Assembly: GCA_038373885.1 (NCBI GenBank)
Contig: JAWZYV010013274.1
Coordinates: 868,001 to 932,000 of the forward strand
Length of the DNA: 64,000 bases
Direction: 5' to 3'
Origin: Cheiracanthium punctorium
Taxonomy: Eukaryota > Arthropoda > Arachnida > Araneae > Cheiracanthiidae
Part shown: positions 1-10,573 of the stretch, piece by piece
Layout of the letters: the number at the start of each line of letters is the position of its first letter
Position numbering within the stretch: position 1 is the stretch's first letter
The notes under the pieces: model-generated
Seen by the model: the letters and a program-made list of their open reading frames with translations, nothing else
The model's database searches: none
Told to the model about the DNA's origin: nothing
Program-made: the position numbers and the translations under genes

Positions 1-2
1 AG

Positions 3-941
3 TACCTCAACGAAAAAGTAACAACCTTTATCAATAATATGTCCCTGGTTAGTGGGGTGTCCTGGGGGGTCCGTCCTAAAATGTTAAAAGTTTGGTATGA
101 AACAGTTACTGAGAAACAAATTTCGTACGCTGCCCCCGCCTGGGCCTCCAATCTCACCAGGGATTCGGTATACAAACTGTGGGCAATCCAAAAATTAGCA
201 TTAATTAAAATATCTAAGGCCAATGCCAATACCGCCCATTCCGCTTTATGTGCCATCCTGGAAATACCTCCCATCGAACTGGTACTAAAGAGGGAGATAG
301 AAAAATATAAAGCACTAAAATTAAATAACCATATACAACATGCAGATCTCCCCGAAAACTACACCATAGAGAAAACTATCCCCTCTTTTCAATATCCGGA
401 ATGTAATATAATAAACAAACAAATAACTTTTATAGACTCAATAGAAAATGACACAATAGACAACAAATACATTAAAATATACACAGATGGCTCGAAAATG
501 ATCAACGGAACTGCCTTCGGCTATATCGCATGTGCAGAGAATAACAAAATTATAAAAGAATATTCAGAAAGAATAAACATATATAACAGCATATACCAAG
601 CCGAACAACTCGCAATAGTTACAGCTTTGGAATGGGCGGTGTCGAATAACTTCAAATCTATTAAGATCTACACTGATAACAGGTCCACGGTGGAGAAATT
701 GAAGTCTCTGTGTCCCTATACTGAAATCTTAATCAAATTATATAATCTATTAAAAAACAATAGTGATCTACGGATAATTATGATATGGATCAAGCCACAT
801 AACATACGCAGAAACAATAATGTAACGGAATATCAAAATTTTATACAAATAATACAGATACATAGAATAATGAACTTAATAAAAGATAACTACAATAGAT
901 TAATAGAAATGTACAGTGGTATAAAATTTAGATATACTTAG
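3..941 (+). pseudogene. 3' part of I/R1-type non-LTR retrotransposon ORF2 (RT thumb + RNase H), cut by window edge
   Basis: The frame is open from the first bases, so the reverse transcriptase core lies outside the window. The visible protein begins with the region after the RT palm (SYAAPAWASNLTRDSVYKLW) that in I- and R1-clade LINEs links RT to RNase H. RNase H follows: YTDGSK supplies the first catalytic Asp, QAEQLAIVTALEWA the Glu, and IYTDN the second Asp. The expected fourth motif, normally H-x-G-(I/V)-x-G-N-x-x-A-D, is degenerate (WIKPHNIRRNNNVTE) and its Asp is absent. The C-terminal zinc-knuckle-like segment is also missing. The copy is therefore probably dead, although no stop breaks this stretch. 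A stop at 939-941 is followed closely by a (TAA)n tail, the 3' end style of I-type elements. Clade assignment is an inference from RNase H plus the tail. Confidence 0.85.
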
Positions 942-959
942 CTTCCCCCCGGTGTTGTA

Positions 960-961
<2 letters not shown>

Positions 962-1003
<42 letters not shown>
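962..1003 (+). repeat. (TAA)14 tail of the LINE
   Basis: Fourteen uninterrupted TAA units lie 20 bp after the LINE stop codon. I-factor-type LINEs end in TAA repeats, so this probably marks the 3' terminus of the upstream copy. Confidence 0.85.
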
Positions 1004-1004
<1 letters not shown>

Positions 1005-1192
1005 TGGCAGAGATAATGGCCTAAATCTTGGCGCACTGGAAAAAAAAAAAGCTAAGGTGACATTATAAAACAGTCGTTGCTCGTGCCTGGTGGACATGGT
1101 TGTCAGTGCTGGTGAAGGCATTGTGGAGGTTGCTCGTTTTGTTCTTCTTAATTTTATTATTTTGACTTTTTATGTTCTTTTGTTGTTTGTTC

Positions 1193-1223
1193 TGCCGCAG
1201 GCTTCTGAGTTCTGCCTGCGGCA
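1193..1223 (+). other. Perfect 10-bp hairpin upstream of AATAAA
   Basis: TGCCGCAGGC (1193-1202) and GCCTGCGGCA (1214-1223) are exact reverse complements with an 11-nt loop. AATAAA lies about 20 bp downstream. A second weaker dyad, CCAGAGG with CCTCTGG, follows at about 1261-1302 and encloses ACCC/GGGT. The arrangement looks like the 3' end of a transcript or mobile element. Its owner is unknown. Confidence 0.6.
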
Positions 1224-1425
1224 TAGTTTGTATTTTTATGATTCTAAATAAATGTTTCCCCAGAGGTATTAATGCCGTAAACCCTTGGGTCGGCCCCTCT
1301 GGTGGATTTCTTACACCATAATGTAATCATCAGAATCAAATGAAATTTAATTCACAAAAGACTTATATTAGTACAACTAAACGATTAAATTTTCATAGCA
1401 AAAAGGTATATTAAATGTCCGAAAT

Positions 1426-1506
1426 GATTGTTTGGTATAGCCACCACATACTGCAGTAAGTGCTACTATACGACGTGGCATAGAGTCAAACAGATTTTGA
1501 ATACCC
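1426..1506 (-). pseudogene. Tc1-like transposase C-terminal remnant
   Basis: On the minus strand the frame reads IQNLFDSMPRRIVALTAV followed by CGGYTKQSF. This matches the C-terminal signature of Tc1-family transposases (N-L-x-D-S-M-P-R-R-x-x-A-V ... G-G-x-T-x-Y). The DDE catalytic core is absent. A C-run at about 1519-1528 interrupts the sequence upstream on that strand. No terminal inverted repeats are visible. This is an old fragment. Confidence 0.75.
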
Positions 1507-1848
1507 AGTAAGTTAGCCCCCCCCCCTTTACCCAGTCCTAGATCCGCCCGCCACTGTGTTTTTACATTAGTTCTTGTCTTAAAGAGGAAGTTCATCGATT
1601 TTTACAAAAGAAATCAACAAATATGAATGAAATATTATTTTTGAAGTAAAACTTCTTTAGTGGCGACTAGGAAGTAACTCAGATTTTTTTTCTGACGGAA
1701 GTAACGCTCAGTAAAGGAAGTGACGTGCGCATTCCGAAAAAGAAGAACCGCTGAAAATCCTACCTTTTCGACCTACTTTCGCCGTTCCCCGAATTCATCA
1801 ATCTTTATTTATATATCATAAGCGTTTTGAAGGTACATCAAACATAAT

Positions 1849-2008
1849 CATGGGCGCCGGCAGAATATTTCCCAAGGGGGGGGGGGGGCAAACACTACTT
1901 CAACGTATGGTTACCATGTTGGAAAGAGCAAAAAAGCAAGAGAAAACACTGCATACAAAAATGTAGGGGGTCATTGCCCCCTCTTGCCCTATGCAGCCGG
2001 CGCCCTTG
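1849..2008. mobile_element. 160-bp hAT-type MITE with 8-bp TSD
   Basis: The ends are CATGGGCGCCGGC and, on the other strand, CAAGGGCGCCGGC, a 13-bp terminal inverted repeat with one mismatch. The element is flanked by the exact 8-bp direct repeat AACATAAT (1841-1848 and 2009-2016). An 8-bp target duplication with CA-G-rich ends is diagnostic of hAT elements. The interior has a G-run (from about 1876) and a C-rich stretch that extend the foldback. There is no coding capacity. Confidence 0.85.
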
Positions 2009-2099
2009 AACATAATATTTTACATGTAATCCCAACCACACAGGAGATTCTCGATAATCCTTATTTTTAGATGAATAATATACAATACATGGTTTTGGA

Positions 2100-3830
2100 A
2101 AATCACAGAGAAATGGAACCTGCCTGCAATCGAACCGGAACAGTCAGGGGCTGATTTACGGCGGGGCATTCGGGGCACGTGCCCTGGGTCCCCGATTTTT
2201 AGGGGCCCCCAAAACTCACTTCTATGTAATCATAATAGCTACTAAAATTATCTCTCAAGAAAAAAAATTTCTGATTACTTCAGTTCATCACAAATATTCA
2301 AAATTTTTAATTTAATGTAACTTGTACCGCTAAAAATTATGCACTCGATTCGACATTCGATAAATTCGATATTCGCAAATTCGTTTGGACACCTCAGCAT
2401 GCTCCTTCTTTTATCTTTTCAAAAGTGTGTGACGGCTGTAAATACCCATAAAAACATTTCAAAATCAAAAAATTCATATAAGTGGTATCTGTCGTGACAT
2501 TTTACTGGATTGTAAATGTTTACGTATGGTTAACTAAGGAATGATAATTGTTTTTAATTTAATTAAGTAATAGTCTGCGGAAAATTTTTGTGCAGGGGCC
2601 CCCAAAAGTATCTGTGCCCTGGGCCTCCAAGTGTGTAGATCGGTCCCTGGGAACAGTAGATGGAAACGTCAGTTTAAGAACACTTTTCTTGTATTCTAAT
2701 CCAACTTCCAGACAGAACAAGAGGATGGAGCTCCACAATTAAAGGGACAGTGGCTGCAAACGAACCTAAACAGCAGAGGGAAATTTTCGTTTAAGAACAC
2801 TTTCGGAGGATCATACTTCGATTCCACGAAGGTAAATTTATAGGAGGGGACATTTCTCTTAAGCAAACAGATGACGCTGCGCACACTGGATAACTGCGCA
2901 TCTTCTGCTTCTGCGCATCTCAGATTGTTTATATTTCCATCGAGGTGAAGTAAATGGAGATCGTTGAATTAGCAGAACTCCAAAAAATTAAATACATAAA
3001 CTTAAGAACGTGATATATAGTAATTACTGGCTTCAGATGTGTTTTAATTACATAATTGTCTTGGAATACTATTTCGTAATGATTATAGGCAATAGTTTCG
3101 AAGCGAAGTGATATTATTATTTGTCAAATGCCAGTTACACTGGCCGTTAGGCCATTAAACTCCTAAATATTATGTATGTCATGTGTGTTATTATTTTGCC
3201 CAAAAGCTGTATTTTAAAAAAATTTAGTAAATTTAGAATAATGTAGTTTGTGTGAACGCAATATTTATAATGATAAATAGTGCAATGATATATATATTTA
3301 TATATAGTAATGATATATATATTTATAATGATATATATACAACGGTTTAAGAATACGGGTATGTAACACCACAAAGAAACAAACACTGGCTGCAAACGGT
3401 TAAATAACAAAATAGAAGAATAACAAATGGACACTCCGTGGATTCTAACCCAACCTCAAGACGGAGTAAGCAACGGTTTAACACGGGGATGGAACACCAC
3501 AAAGAAAGGGACCCTGGCTGCAATCAGTCCCAAAAAATAGACAGAACCTGCAGTTTAAAAACACGGATACATAATAATAATTCGAAACCTACCAGCAGAC
3601 GAAATTAACGCTTAAGAATACTGTGATAGAAAAACACAAAAAAAATTACACTACCTGCATTCAAACCCAACTAACAGAGGAAAACATCAGTTAATGAACA
3701 CAGTTAAAGTATAATACTAGACTATGGACATTCCCCCATTCAAATCCAACCTCCAGAAGGAACAATGGTATGAGAAAACAATTAAAGAATAATACTACAA
3801 CATGGACATTTCCTGGATTCTAAGTAATTA
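2100..3830. repeat. Degenerate ~65-90-bp minisatellite
   Basis: Recurring blocks of the type CTGCAATCRAACC, AACAGCAGAGGAAA, TCAGTTTAAGAACAC and CACCACAAAGAAAGGGAC appear near 2120, 2690, 2750, 3340, 3390, 3440, 3508, 3590, 3655, 3730 and 3808. Units are diverged and unequal in length. An AT-rich insert with ATATATATTTATA units (about 3285-3335) sits inside. The array runs directly into the endonuclease fragment. Confidence 0.7.
2145..2649. mobile_element. 505-bp non-autonomous hAT element with exact 8-bp TSD
   Basis: The left end CAGGGGCTGATTTAC pairs with the right end (read on the other strand) CAGGGACCGATCTAC, 12 of 15 matching. GGAACAGT flanks both sides exactly (2137-2144 and 2650-2657). 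Further GGGGCCCCC / GGGGCCCCCAAAA blocks are subterminal on both sides. It interrupts the surrounding minisatellite: removing it together with one TSD restores a normal-looking repeat unit. It encodes nothing. Confidence 0.88.
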
Positions 3831-4134
3831 TCATGAATTACCGATGATTCTTACTGGTGATTTTAATGTTAATTTTCGCTCTCAAGAATCTCAGTCGTTA
3901 GTTGATTTTTTAAAAGGAAAATTTAATCTAACTATGAATACTTCTCGACTTCAATCAACAATGCGTTTCGGTACAATGATAGATGCTGTATTTTCAAGAA
4001 AATTAGCAAATTTAGAGAGTAAAATTTATGTTTCACATTATAGTTACCCCAAACCTCTAATTTCATACATAAAAAATTATGATGACATTCAAGTACCCTT
4101 TCCAATGAATAATATGAATATAACATTTATATAA
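3802..4134 (+). pseudogene. Endonuclease/exonuclease/phosphatase-like C-terminal fragment, Helentron- or LINE-associated
   Basis: The 110-residue frame contains MILTGDFNVNF, the conserved G-D-F-N motif of EEP endonucleases, then a L-V-D-F-L-K-G-x-F-N-L segment, then GTMIDAVFSRKL, which matches the (I/L)-D-x-(V/I)-F motif, and finally YVSHYSYPKPLIS, corresponding to the terminal S-D-H-x-P region with the Asp replaced. The N-terminal metal-binding Glu half is missing, so it cannot be active. The apparent start lies in minisatellite sequence and is not a real initiation site. In arthropods this subfamily is often fused downstream of Helentron Rep/helicase; LINE origin is the alternative. Confidence 0.65.
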
Positions 4135-4249
4135 TCTTTGTAAAGTACATGAATAATAAATATAATTAAATTTTAATATGATATTTATTTTAAGTTTAAT
4201 CATTTGAGTGATATGTGTCGTAAACGTCGAAGAAGTTTTACTTCAACCG

Positions 4250-5400
4250 CGCGTAAAGATTACACGCATACACTTTTTCTCACTTATTTTTAAAAATATG
4301 GTTTTCTCGAATTGGATACTGCCAGCCTGAAAGTGTGCGTAACTTTAACTGCTCCTATTTAACTACATTTTCAGCGATAAATATTATTTGTTAAGTTAGT
4401 TACATGACACATGTGTAATTTAAGTTATGGGGAAACTTAAACCATGGAATTTTTTCGTGTATCAGGGCATGTATTTTAAGCAATATTCAACAAATTTTAG
4501 CTAATTAATAGAATCGTATAGTTTCATGAAAATTCTCCAACGGAATTACAAAATCGGAATAGTAAATACAAAGAGAATATTTGCATATTTTATGTCACTT
4601 TATAGAAATGCTTCTGCAATTTCATTAAGTAGGTTTGAATGCATTGAAAATGCGTCATTGACATTTTAATAAATTTATTTTGGCATAATAAATAATAAAT
4701 TTATTTTGGCTTCTTTGAGGAAACGTTCATAATGTTTTAAGTTGTCTTATAATAAATAATGAATTAATTCGAAAAAATTAACCTGCTACTGTATAGCAAA
4801 AGTGTAACAAAATATTCATGAAATGATAATTATAATTTTATTTCTTGCTAAAGGCCCTACTATTCTGAACGAAAACATAGATTTCACGAAAAGTAATATA
4901 TCCATTACAAAACAATTCCGAATTTCATATATTTGATTGATTCCAACATTCCAATGAATAAAAATTAATTTTTAACACATTCTATTAAATATGTTTATGA
5001 CTTAGGTCTGTTTTTCCGTCCTTTATTCGACCTATATTCTTTAACTAGGGTAGATTTCCATAATTGAATCTAAACTTATACATTTTATTTGCATATACTG
5101 ATTTGTGCATGATCTGTATTGAAAATTGGATGTAGTTGCTTTACAGCAGCAAATAAAACAATTTCAGTTCATTGTAGTATAGAATCAGTAATTGAATAAA
5201 ATGCATTTTAAATATAATCATTTATTTCAAACAAAATAACATTGGTATACGTTGAAAAGGGTATATGAAACATTACTGATTATCGGAAATGAAAACCTTA
5301 TATTTTACACTCTGTGGTAACTGAAAGAGTAGTTATGGTATCTCCTTAGATTCACATATCTGAAACAAAAACGCGATATCCAGTAGTCTCCTCCATTGTC
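4250..5400. other. AT-rich stretch, no gene seen
   Basis: Only a short direct repeat of AATAAATTTATTTTGGC near 4668-4712 stands out. No frame with coding character or splice context was found. Confidence 0.6.
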
Positions 5401-5624
5401 ACAGATTACGCAATTGCGACTCTGGAGTCAAGCGGAGAATTCTTTCAAACACCCATGCTTTGGAGCAATACTAGTAAAAGAAGGTAGTACAGTCTTCTGC
5501 GTTGAGTCTTTTCGATTATGAATACGAGCATATTAACGCCTTGCCTGCGGAATATGTTTCAGAAAAACCTGCCAAAAATGGATTTTTTTTTTCCTCTTTA
5601 ATCTTGTTGGTGTGTCATTTGCAG

Positions 5625-5750
5625 GACATAATCAACTCAAGTCGGGCATTCCAAAATTGGCGCATTTGCGTTGCCCGAACTGAGGTCGGGAATCACAGGC
5701 AAGGGACAAAACGTGGGTTCAAAAATAAAAATAATCAGGGTAAAAAATAA
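5625..5750 (+). CDS. Candidate terminal exon, unknown protein
   Basis: A good 3' splice acceptor (pyrimidine-rich tract ending GTGTCATTTGCAG at 5624) precedes an open frame of 41 codons and a stop. The peptide starts DIINSSRAFQNWRICVAR and is basic and hydrophilic. It lies in a GC-richer patch (about 5.4-6.4 kb). A possible donor (AGG followed by GTAAAA) near its end could instead make it internal. No family is recognised. The same patch holds a candidate exon on the opposite strand, so at most one may be real. Confidence 0.25.
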   Translation, partial: DIINSSRAFQNWRICVARTEVGNHRQGTKRGFKNKNNQGKK

Positions 5751-5855
5751 CGACCCTTTTTTTTAATTGTTACACTATACAATGTACATGTCGTTCCCCA
5801 GTAGATTCTTCTCCTGGATCCGTCACCCACCCCAAACACACGCACATACACACAC

Positions 5856-5992
5856 CTTTTTATCTTCTGATCCGGTTCAGTGTCGCACGAGAAATGATTC
5901 TTGCTTAAGAATTCCTCAGATGAGTTGAGCAACATGCATTTCTTGCCGTCGCCAGACTCTTCTAAAAGCGCAGAGCACCCTCTGTACGGGTC
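5856..5992 (-). CDS. Candidate internal exon, cysteine-bearing unknown protein
   Basis: Read on the minus strand, acceptor ATATTTAG precedes a 45-codon open frame that ends at AAAAAG followed by GTGTGT, a possible donor. The peptide begins DPYRGCSALLEESGDGKKC and continues MLLNSSEEFLSKNHFSC; it is acidic, hydrophilic and has three cysteines, unlike the Lys/Asn/Phe-rich noise frames elsewhere. The exon would enter in phase 0 and leave in phase 2. The acceptor tract is short, and GT-repeat DNA follows the donor, so the donor may be fortuitous. No domain is assigned. Confidence 0.35.
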
Positions 5993-6201
5993 CTAAATAT
6001 TAGATGCCGGTTACGTGATTTTACCTGGGATAGACATCATGCAAAATTAATCCCATCTCGGAGAGAAGAAGCAAAGTCAGTCCCTTTCAACTCCGGCGCA
6101 AGTTTTCAAAAGTCCTTCCTTGAAATTGACAAGTTCATGAATTATGTATCGGTGTCGCTTTTCCCGTCTTAATATTTTGGAAAGTTACAAGTTTTGCCGG
6201 A

Positions 6202-6405
6202 ATGCAAAATTTGAAGGAAGAGTGGCTCTGCTTCGCAGCAACAGCTACTAGGGCTGCTGCAATTGAATATTATTCTGCATGTTTTCTCTCACCCAAAAAT
6301 TTTGATGCTCTGGAGGATGATTTCGACTTTTATTTTTCTCATTTTTGCCGCGCTTTCGGCTCGAGATATATTTTCGCATACTTAAGAGGCGAAAACATTA
6401 TGTGA
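6202..6405 (+). other. Unassigned 67-codon open frame in GC-richer patch
   Basis: The frame from 6202 reads MQNLKEEWLCFAATATRAAA and ends with an acidic/aromatic stretch and a stop. The surrounding 5.4-6.4 kb patch is richer in GC and CpG than its neighbours. It could be a first exon, a transcribed UTR or an old repeat. No domain, signal peptide or donor site is evident. Confidence 0.2.
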
Positions 6406-6641
6406 TAAATCTGAGTTGGGATTTGCTTCGTCGTAGTTTAGTATGCATATGTTTGTTGCATGTGTGTGTGTGTATTTTTTTGGCACGAATGAATTCGTGA
6501 ATAAATGCAGCGCATGCATAGTTAATATTCTTGAGGAAGATTTTTTGCTGTATTTTGCCTTTTAGAATCGTTGTTAAAACAATGACACTGTCTATTGTTA
6601 TTTTAAAGAGAATTTAAAATGTAATGATTGATGGATCAGTA

Positions 6642-6980
6642 CAGTACAATCTTGATCATCCGAGATAAAAGGGGCTAGATAACCACCGGATTACCGAAAA
6701 ATTCTGGATTATCACACATAAACTTAAAATAAATTTACACAAACTTAAGACACAAACTTAACACACAAACTTAAAGTCCTGTGCTTTCGTTCGGTCGACA
6801 TTGTAGTACGCTGGATAAGTAAAGTAAAAAATACATTAGGTAAACTAACAAACAATGACTGCATAAGAGCAAGAGCATGGGTGTTTATATCCGTGGTGGT
6901 TGCCAATTTGGAAGGCAATATGATACTCGTTTCCAAAGGGGCCAGATTATTGAACGTACCGGATTATCAACAGTGCACTG
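6642..6980. mobile_element. 339-bp pogo/Tigger-like MITE
   Basis: The left end begins CAGTACAATCTTGATCATCC and the right end, on the other strand, CAGTGCACTGTTGATAATCC; 17 of 21 bases match. TA precedes the left end; the right flank reads TC, so the TA duplication is damaged. The GATWATCCG motif is typical of Tigger/pogo ends. There is no transposase. Confidence 0.6.
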
Positions 6981-7089
6981 TCCTTAAAACACTTTTCTTT
7001 TTATACGATCCACATTTTCTCCAAAATATAAATAGGGGAAAAAACAATCAATTCATTTCTCAAGAGGAGTATCTAACAAATTAAACTAA

Positions 7090-8650
7090 CAGTTTTTTCA
7101 TTAAATGTATCTAATACATAAAACCAAGCATTTGAGAAGGAACCACGAGGATTTAATTACTTTATGTCAAATAAATTTTAAGTACACTAAGAGTGAAACG
7201 CCGAAAATGAAGTAACTTCTTAATTTGGCTTAAAAGGGGACTTGGAAATAACAGCAGTTCTAAAAAATATATAGAAAAAAATCATCTAAAACTACTAAAG
7301 AAAGATCATGTTTTTTTTGACAATTCACCACACCTGCCATTATCTCACCAAATGCAAGAATTTGCATAATTTTACCAAATATTTCCCATAATGATAAAAT
7401 TAATCACCAAAATGAAACAATTTAATTCATTTGACATTCACACAAAAAATCAAAAGCAAGTTCTTTTTTTTTCGGTTAAATTCATAAAGAGGATTAAGTC
7501 ATCCAAAATCATATATTGCCTTCAGTTACACTATTCATTAGAATGTGAATTTTTTAGGTAAGAAAAAAAATTGTCAAAAAACGTTCCTTTAAAAAAAGTT
7601 GTAAGTGTCGCGATTATGAATTAATAAGATACTTAAAGCCTAACGAATCGACTTTTAATGTGACCTTTTTGTTAAGGTCTGGTCTTTTACTTTTTTTACG
7701 GTTTATATATGCGACACAACTTTATTTTCACGAATTTTCAATTTCAATTACTGTTCTTCCTTTAAAAAGTCACGTGGATTTTTAATGGCTTTTAAAATCT
7801 AATAAATTAGAAGAGTAAACATTAAATAAATTCGTAATGTTTCTTCGTAAATCATACTATTCATTTGTGGTATCGGTTCAGTCTAGCACCAGCTTAGTGG
7901 ATAATGGCCGAGGAGGATCTTTGGAAAGTATCAATTTTTATTTATCAGCAGTTCTAAGCCGTCGGTTCTCAAACACAAGATTTCTAACTATACTGGCTAC
8001 GTACGATATGTAAATATGTGTAGGTGCACTGTGCTTCGTTCACAAAAGAATGGAGTTCATTCCAGGAAGTTCCACAGTTCAACAGCCGTCAGAGAGGGGT
8101 GCAGGTTCGTTCTAGTTAATACCAAATCCATGTCGTCATGAAATAACTAGCAAGTCTGTCGATTCCTCGGGCAAATTTAAAGTAATAAGCTGGTGAATAA
8201 TCCTTAATTAAGCAGAAAGTAATATAAATAACACTTACAGCACAGATGGTCACAAAACAGTCACTATGTGATCACATGAAATGTCATGTCTGTTATCATA
8301 AGTAACAGACGTGACAAACTTAATAACAGACATGACAAATAAACATTTCTTTAAAAATAAAATAATAAAATTATGGAAAAGACTGCATTATATGGACAAA
8401 AGGACTCTATTCTTGTGCAATACACCGCTTTGCATTATTTCGTGCTGAAGAAAGGTGTACAAATTCCAAAGAAAATGTTCGGTAACAGACATGACAATTT
8501 TCATCAAGTCTGATAATAAAAAATTGTTAACATCGACTTCTGTAGGATTTTTGTTTTCTTTATTCGATAAAATCACCTCCATGGTTTTTTTAACAATGGT
8601 TCTTCATACTAATTTCTATGCATCATCAATAATAAATTGGTACTGTCCCG
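7090..8650. other. AT-rich, no gene; cluster of TAACAGACATGACA motifs
   Basis: Four copies of RTAACAGACRTGACA lie at 8282-8295 (inverted), 8302-8316, 8323-8337 and 8482-8496, the first two forming a hairpin. A Tigger-like scrap (CCCGGATAATCCG) is at about 8646-8658. Nothing coding is supported. Confidence 0.5.
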
Positions 8651-9758
8651 GATAATCCGAAACTGTTTTCAGCTAGGACCATTTAAGTGGTCATAGGAAG
8701 ATTAAGGATTCAAAAAAATCGATTTTTCAGTTATAATTTTATTTGAAACATTAGTTATTCTAAGCATTTTGACACCAATTTCATGCATTTATTCCAACTA
8801 AAACCAGAGATAAACGTAAAAACGCTTTATGAAAGTTTTATATTTGAACACAATAAGGTTACTTTAAGCTGCGTTTTCTGAAAACGTTTTTTTGTTTTTG
8901 TTTTTTTACAAACTATTTTTTATACAATTTTTAAATTTTGTTATCCGTAAGATAACAAAATTTCTATGATTCCTATCTTCACGAATCTTTGTTTAGTTAT
9001 AGCTGGTATCAATATATATAGAATGAATTAATATTAAAAGTGAGAGAGAAAAACTTTTGTAATTTTTAACAGAAATGTAAGAGAAAGAGTAAGGTTTTTA
9101 AAATTTCTATTTAAAATGCAGTTTAAAAATTTTCTTATATATTAAGGCATTCTATAAAATATATATTTTACTTTATTTTGCAACAAAAATTTTGTTTATG
9201 TGTATTTTAAATTGACTTATTTTACGGATAGTGCCACGCATTTGAAATATATATATATATATATTGTAAAAACTGAAACTTTTTTTGAAATATCTGTGAA
9301 AGGTAATGGAGTTTTGTCTGAAGTTTTATGATGCGTTATACTTTACCATTATGCAAGAAAAATTTCATTATGCTGTGACTATTATTTTGATCATAAAATG
9401 TAAAAATGCAAGCGTCTTAATTATGTGCTAATTTGCTTCTCAATCCTCCTAAGAACCCTTAATCATTAAAATGTTTATTATATTTTACAGGTTTTCTTAC
9501 ATATAACCAGCATAGCTGCGTTATATGTGCCTTATTTGTAACCTACGTTATATGTAATGTAACGAGCAAAGCTTATTTTACATTGCCTGTAAAACTGCTT
9601 TTTCCTTCCTAATAGCGTCCGTGCTAGAAACTTTATTTACTGCGTTGATACACCGGGTTATCGAATAGTACGGGAGGCAGCTGGCATTTTTGGTGACCAA
9701 TAAGAAAAAATCTGAAATCTCATCCTATAGTTCATTTAGTTATACATATCATCGTAGT

Positions 9759-10573
9759 GAACGCCAGCTGGCGCATTTGCAGTGGGTGCAGCTGCCCCGG
9801 CCATCCACTCATGTAAAATAATTTTAAAAAGAAATAATTATAATAAAAAATTGATACTTTGAATGCAGGTAACGTTTATAAAGAACTACTTTCCAAAGCT
9901 TCAGCTTTCTTGGTGTTTGATATCTATCAATTTTTAATGTTTCATAGTACGTCTCACAGTGCGTCTATGAATCAGCTGAAGCTACCTAAATCTTCTTTTT
10001 TTATTCTCAATTTTATTTTTAAAATGAGAAAAATACGTTTGTAAACATCGAAGAAAATTTCGCTTAAATTCGTATCTATTTCCTAAAAATAAAAATTTCG
10101 TACCCCAAGTTATGTGTAACTTATTTTTTTCGTAGCTGTTGAGCACGAGTTACCTGAAAGAAGTTGTCCGCTGAATTTTCCGCGTCGTAAAAGTAATCAG
10201 CTGATGCAGTGAAGTACATCTGGGCCCTGTGCGTGTAGCAATACCCTGTAACTTTCAATCGCCAGCTGACCACTTTTCCACCACAGAAAAATCAGCTCAC
10301 CATTTTTTTCATAAAACTGATAAAGTTAACTATCACTTCACCAAACTTCAGTTTTGTTTAATTATTATTTTACTTAAAGGATATTCTTTACATGTTGGCG
10401 TACAATCCACCGCTTTAAAGTCAGCTGACTATTTTTTTCTTCATTTGGTATACATCGTAATAAACACATGTACAAAGTATCAACGCTTTTTTATTATAAT
10501 TATTTTTTTCAGTCATTTTGTATGTTTGGGTGGCCGGGGTGGCTGCACCCACCGCAATTCTATCAGCTGACGT
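9759..10573. mobile_element. ~815-bp foldback element with ~60-bp imperfect terminal inverted repeats, CAGCTG-rich
   Basis: The left arm (9759-9820) starts AACGCCAGCTGG and contains CAGTGGGTGCAGCTGCCCCG. The right arm (10510-10573), read on the other strand, starts AACGTCAGCTGA and contains CGGTGGGTGCAGCCACCCCG. Similarity extends about 60 bp. Long imperfect arms without a clear short target duplication recall MULE- or foldback-type elements. The superfamily is not determined. Confidence 0.6.

Larger units (their letters stand above)
1641..4246 (+). mobile_element. Possible non-autonomous Helentron/HINE-like element bounded by a 17-bp inverted repeat
   Basis: TTGAAGTAAAACTTCTT (1641-1657) recurs as its exact reverse complement at 4230-4246. 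Helentrons carry short terminal inverted repeats and encode an apurinic-like endonuclease near the 3' end. Here a fragment of such an endonuclease ends about 100 bp before the right repeat. HINE derivatives often contain internal tandem repeats, and one is present. Part of the 17-mer is itself a hairpin (GAAGT...ACTTC), which reduces its weight as a long-range match. Element identity is inferred. Confidence 0.45.

Noticed and set aside
3147..3434. 95-codon minus-strand frame
   Set aside because: It is made of TATA-type repeats and minisatellite; Ile/Tyr runs only.
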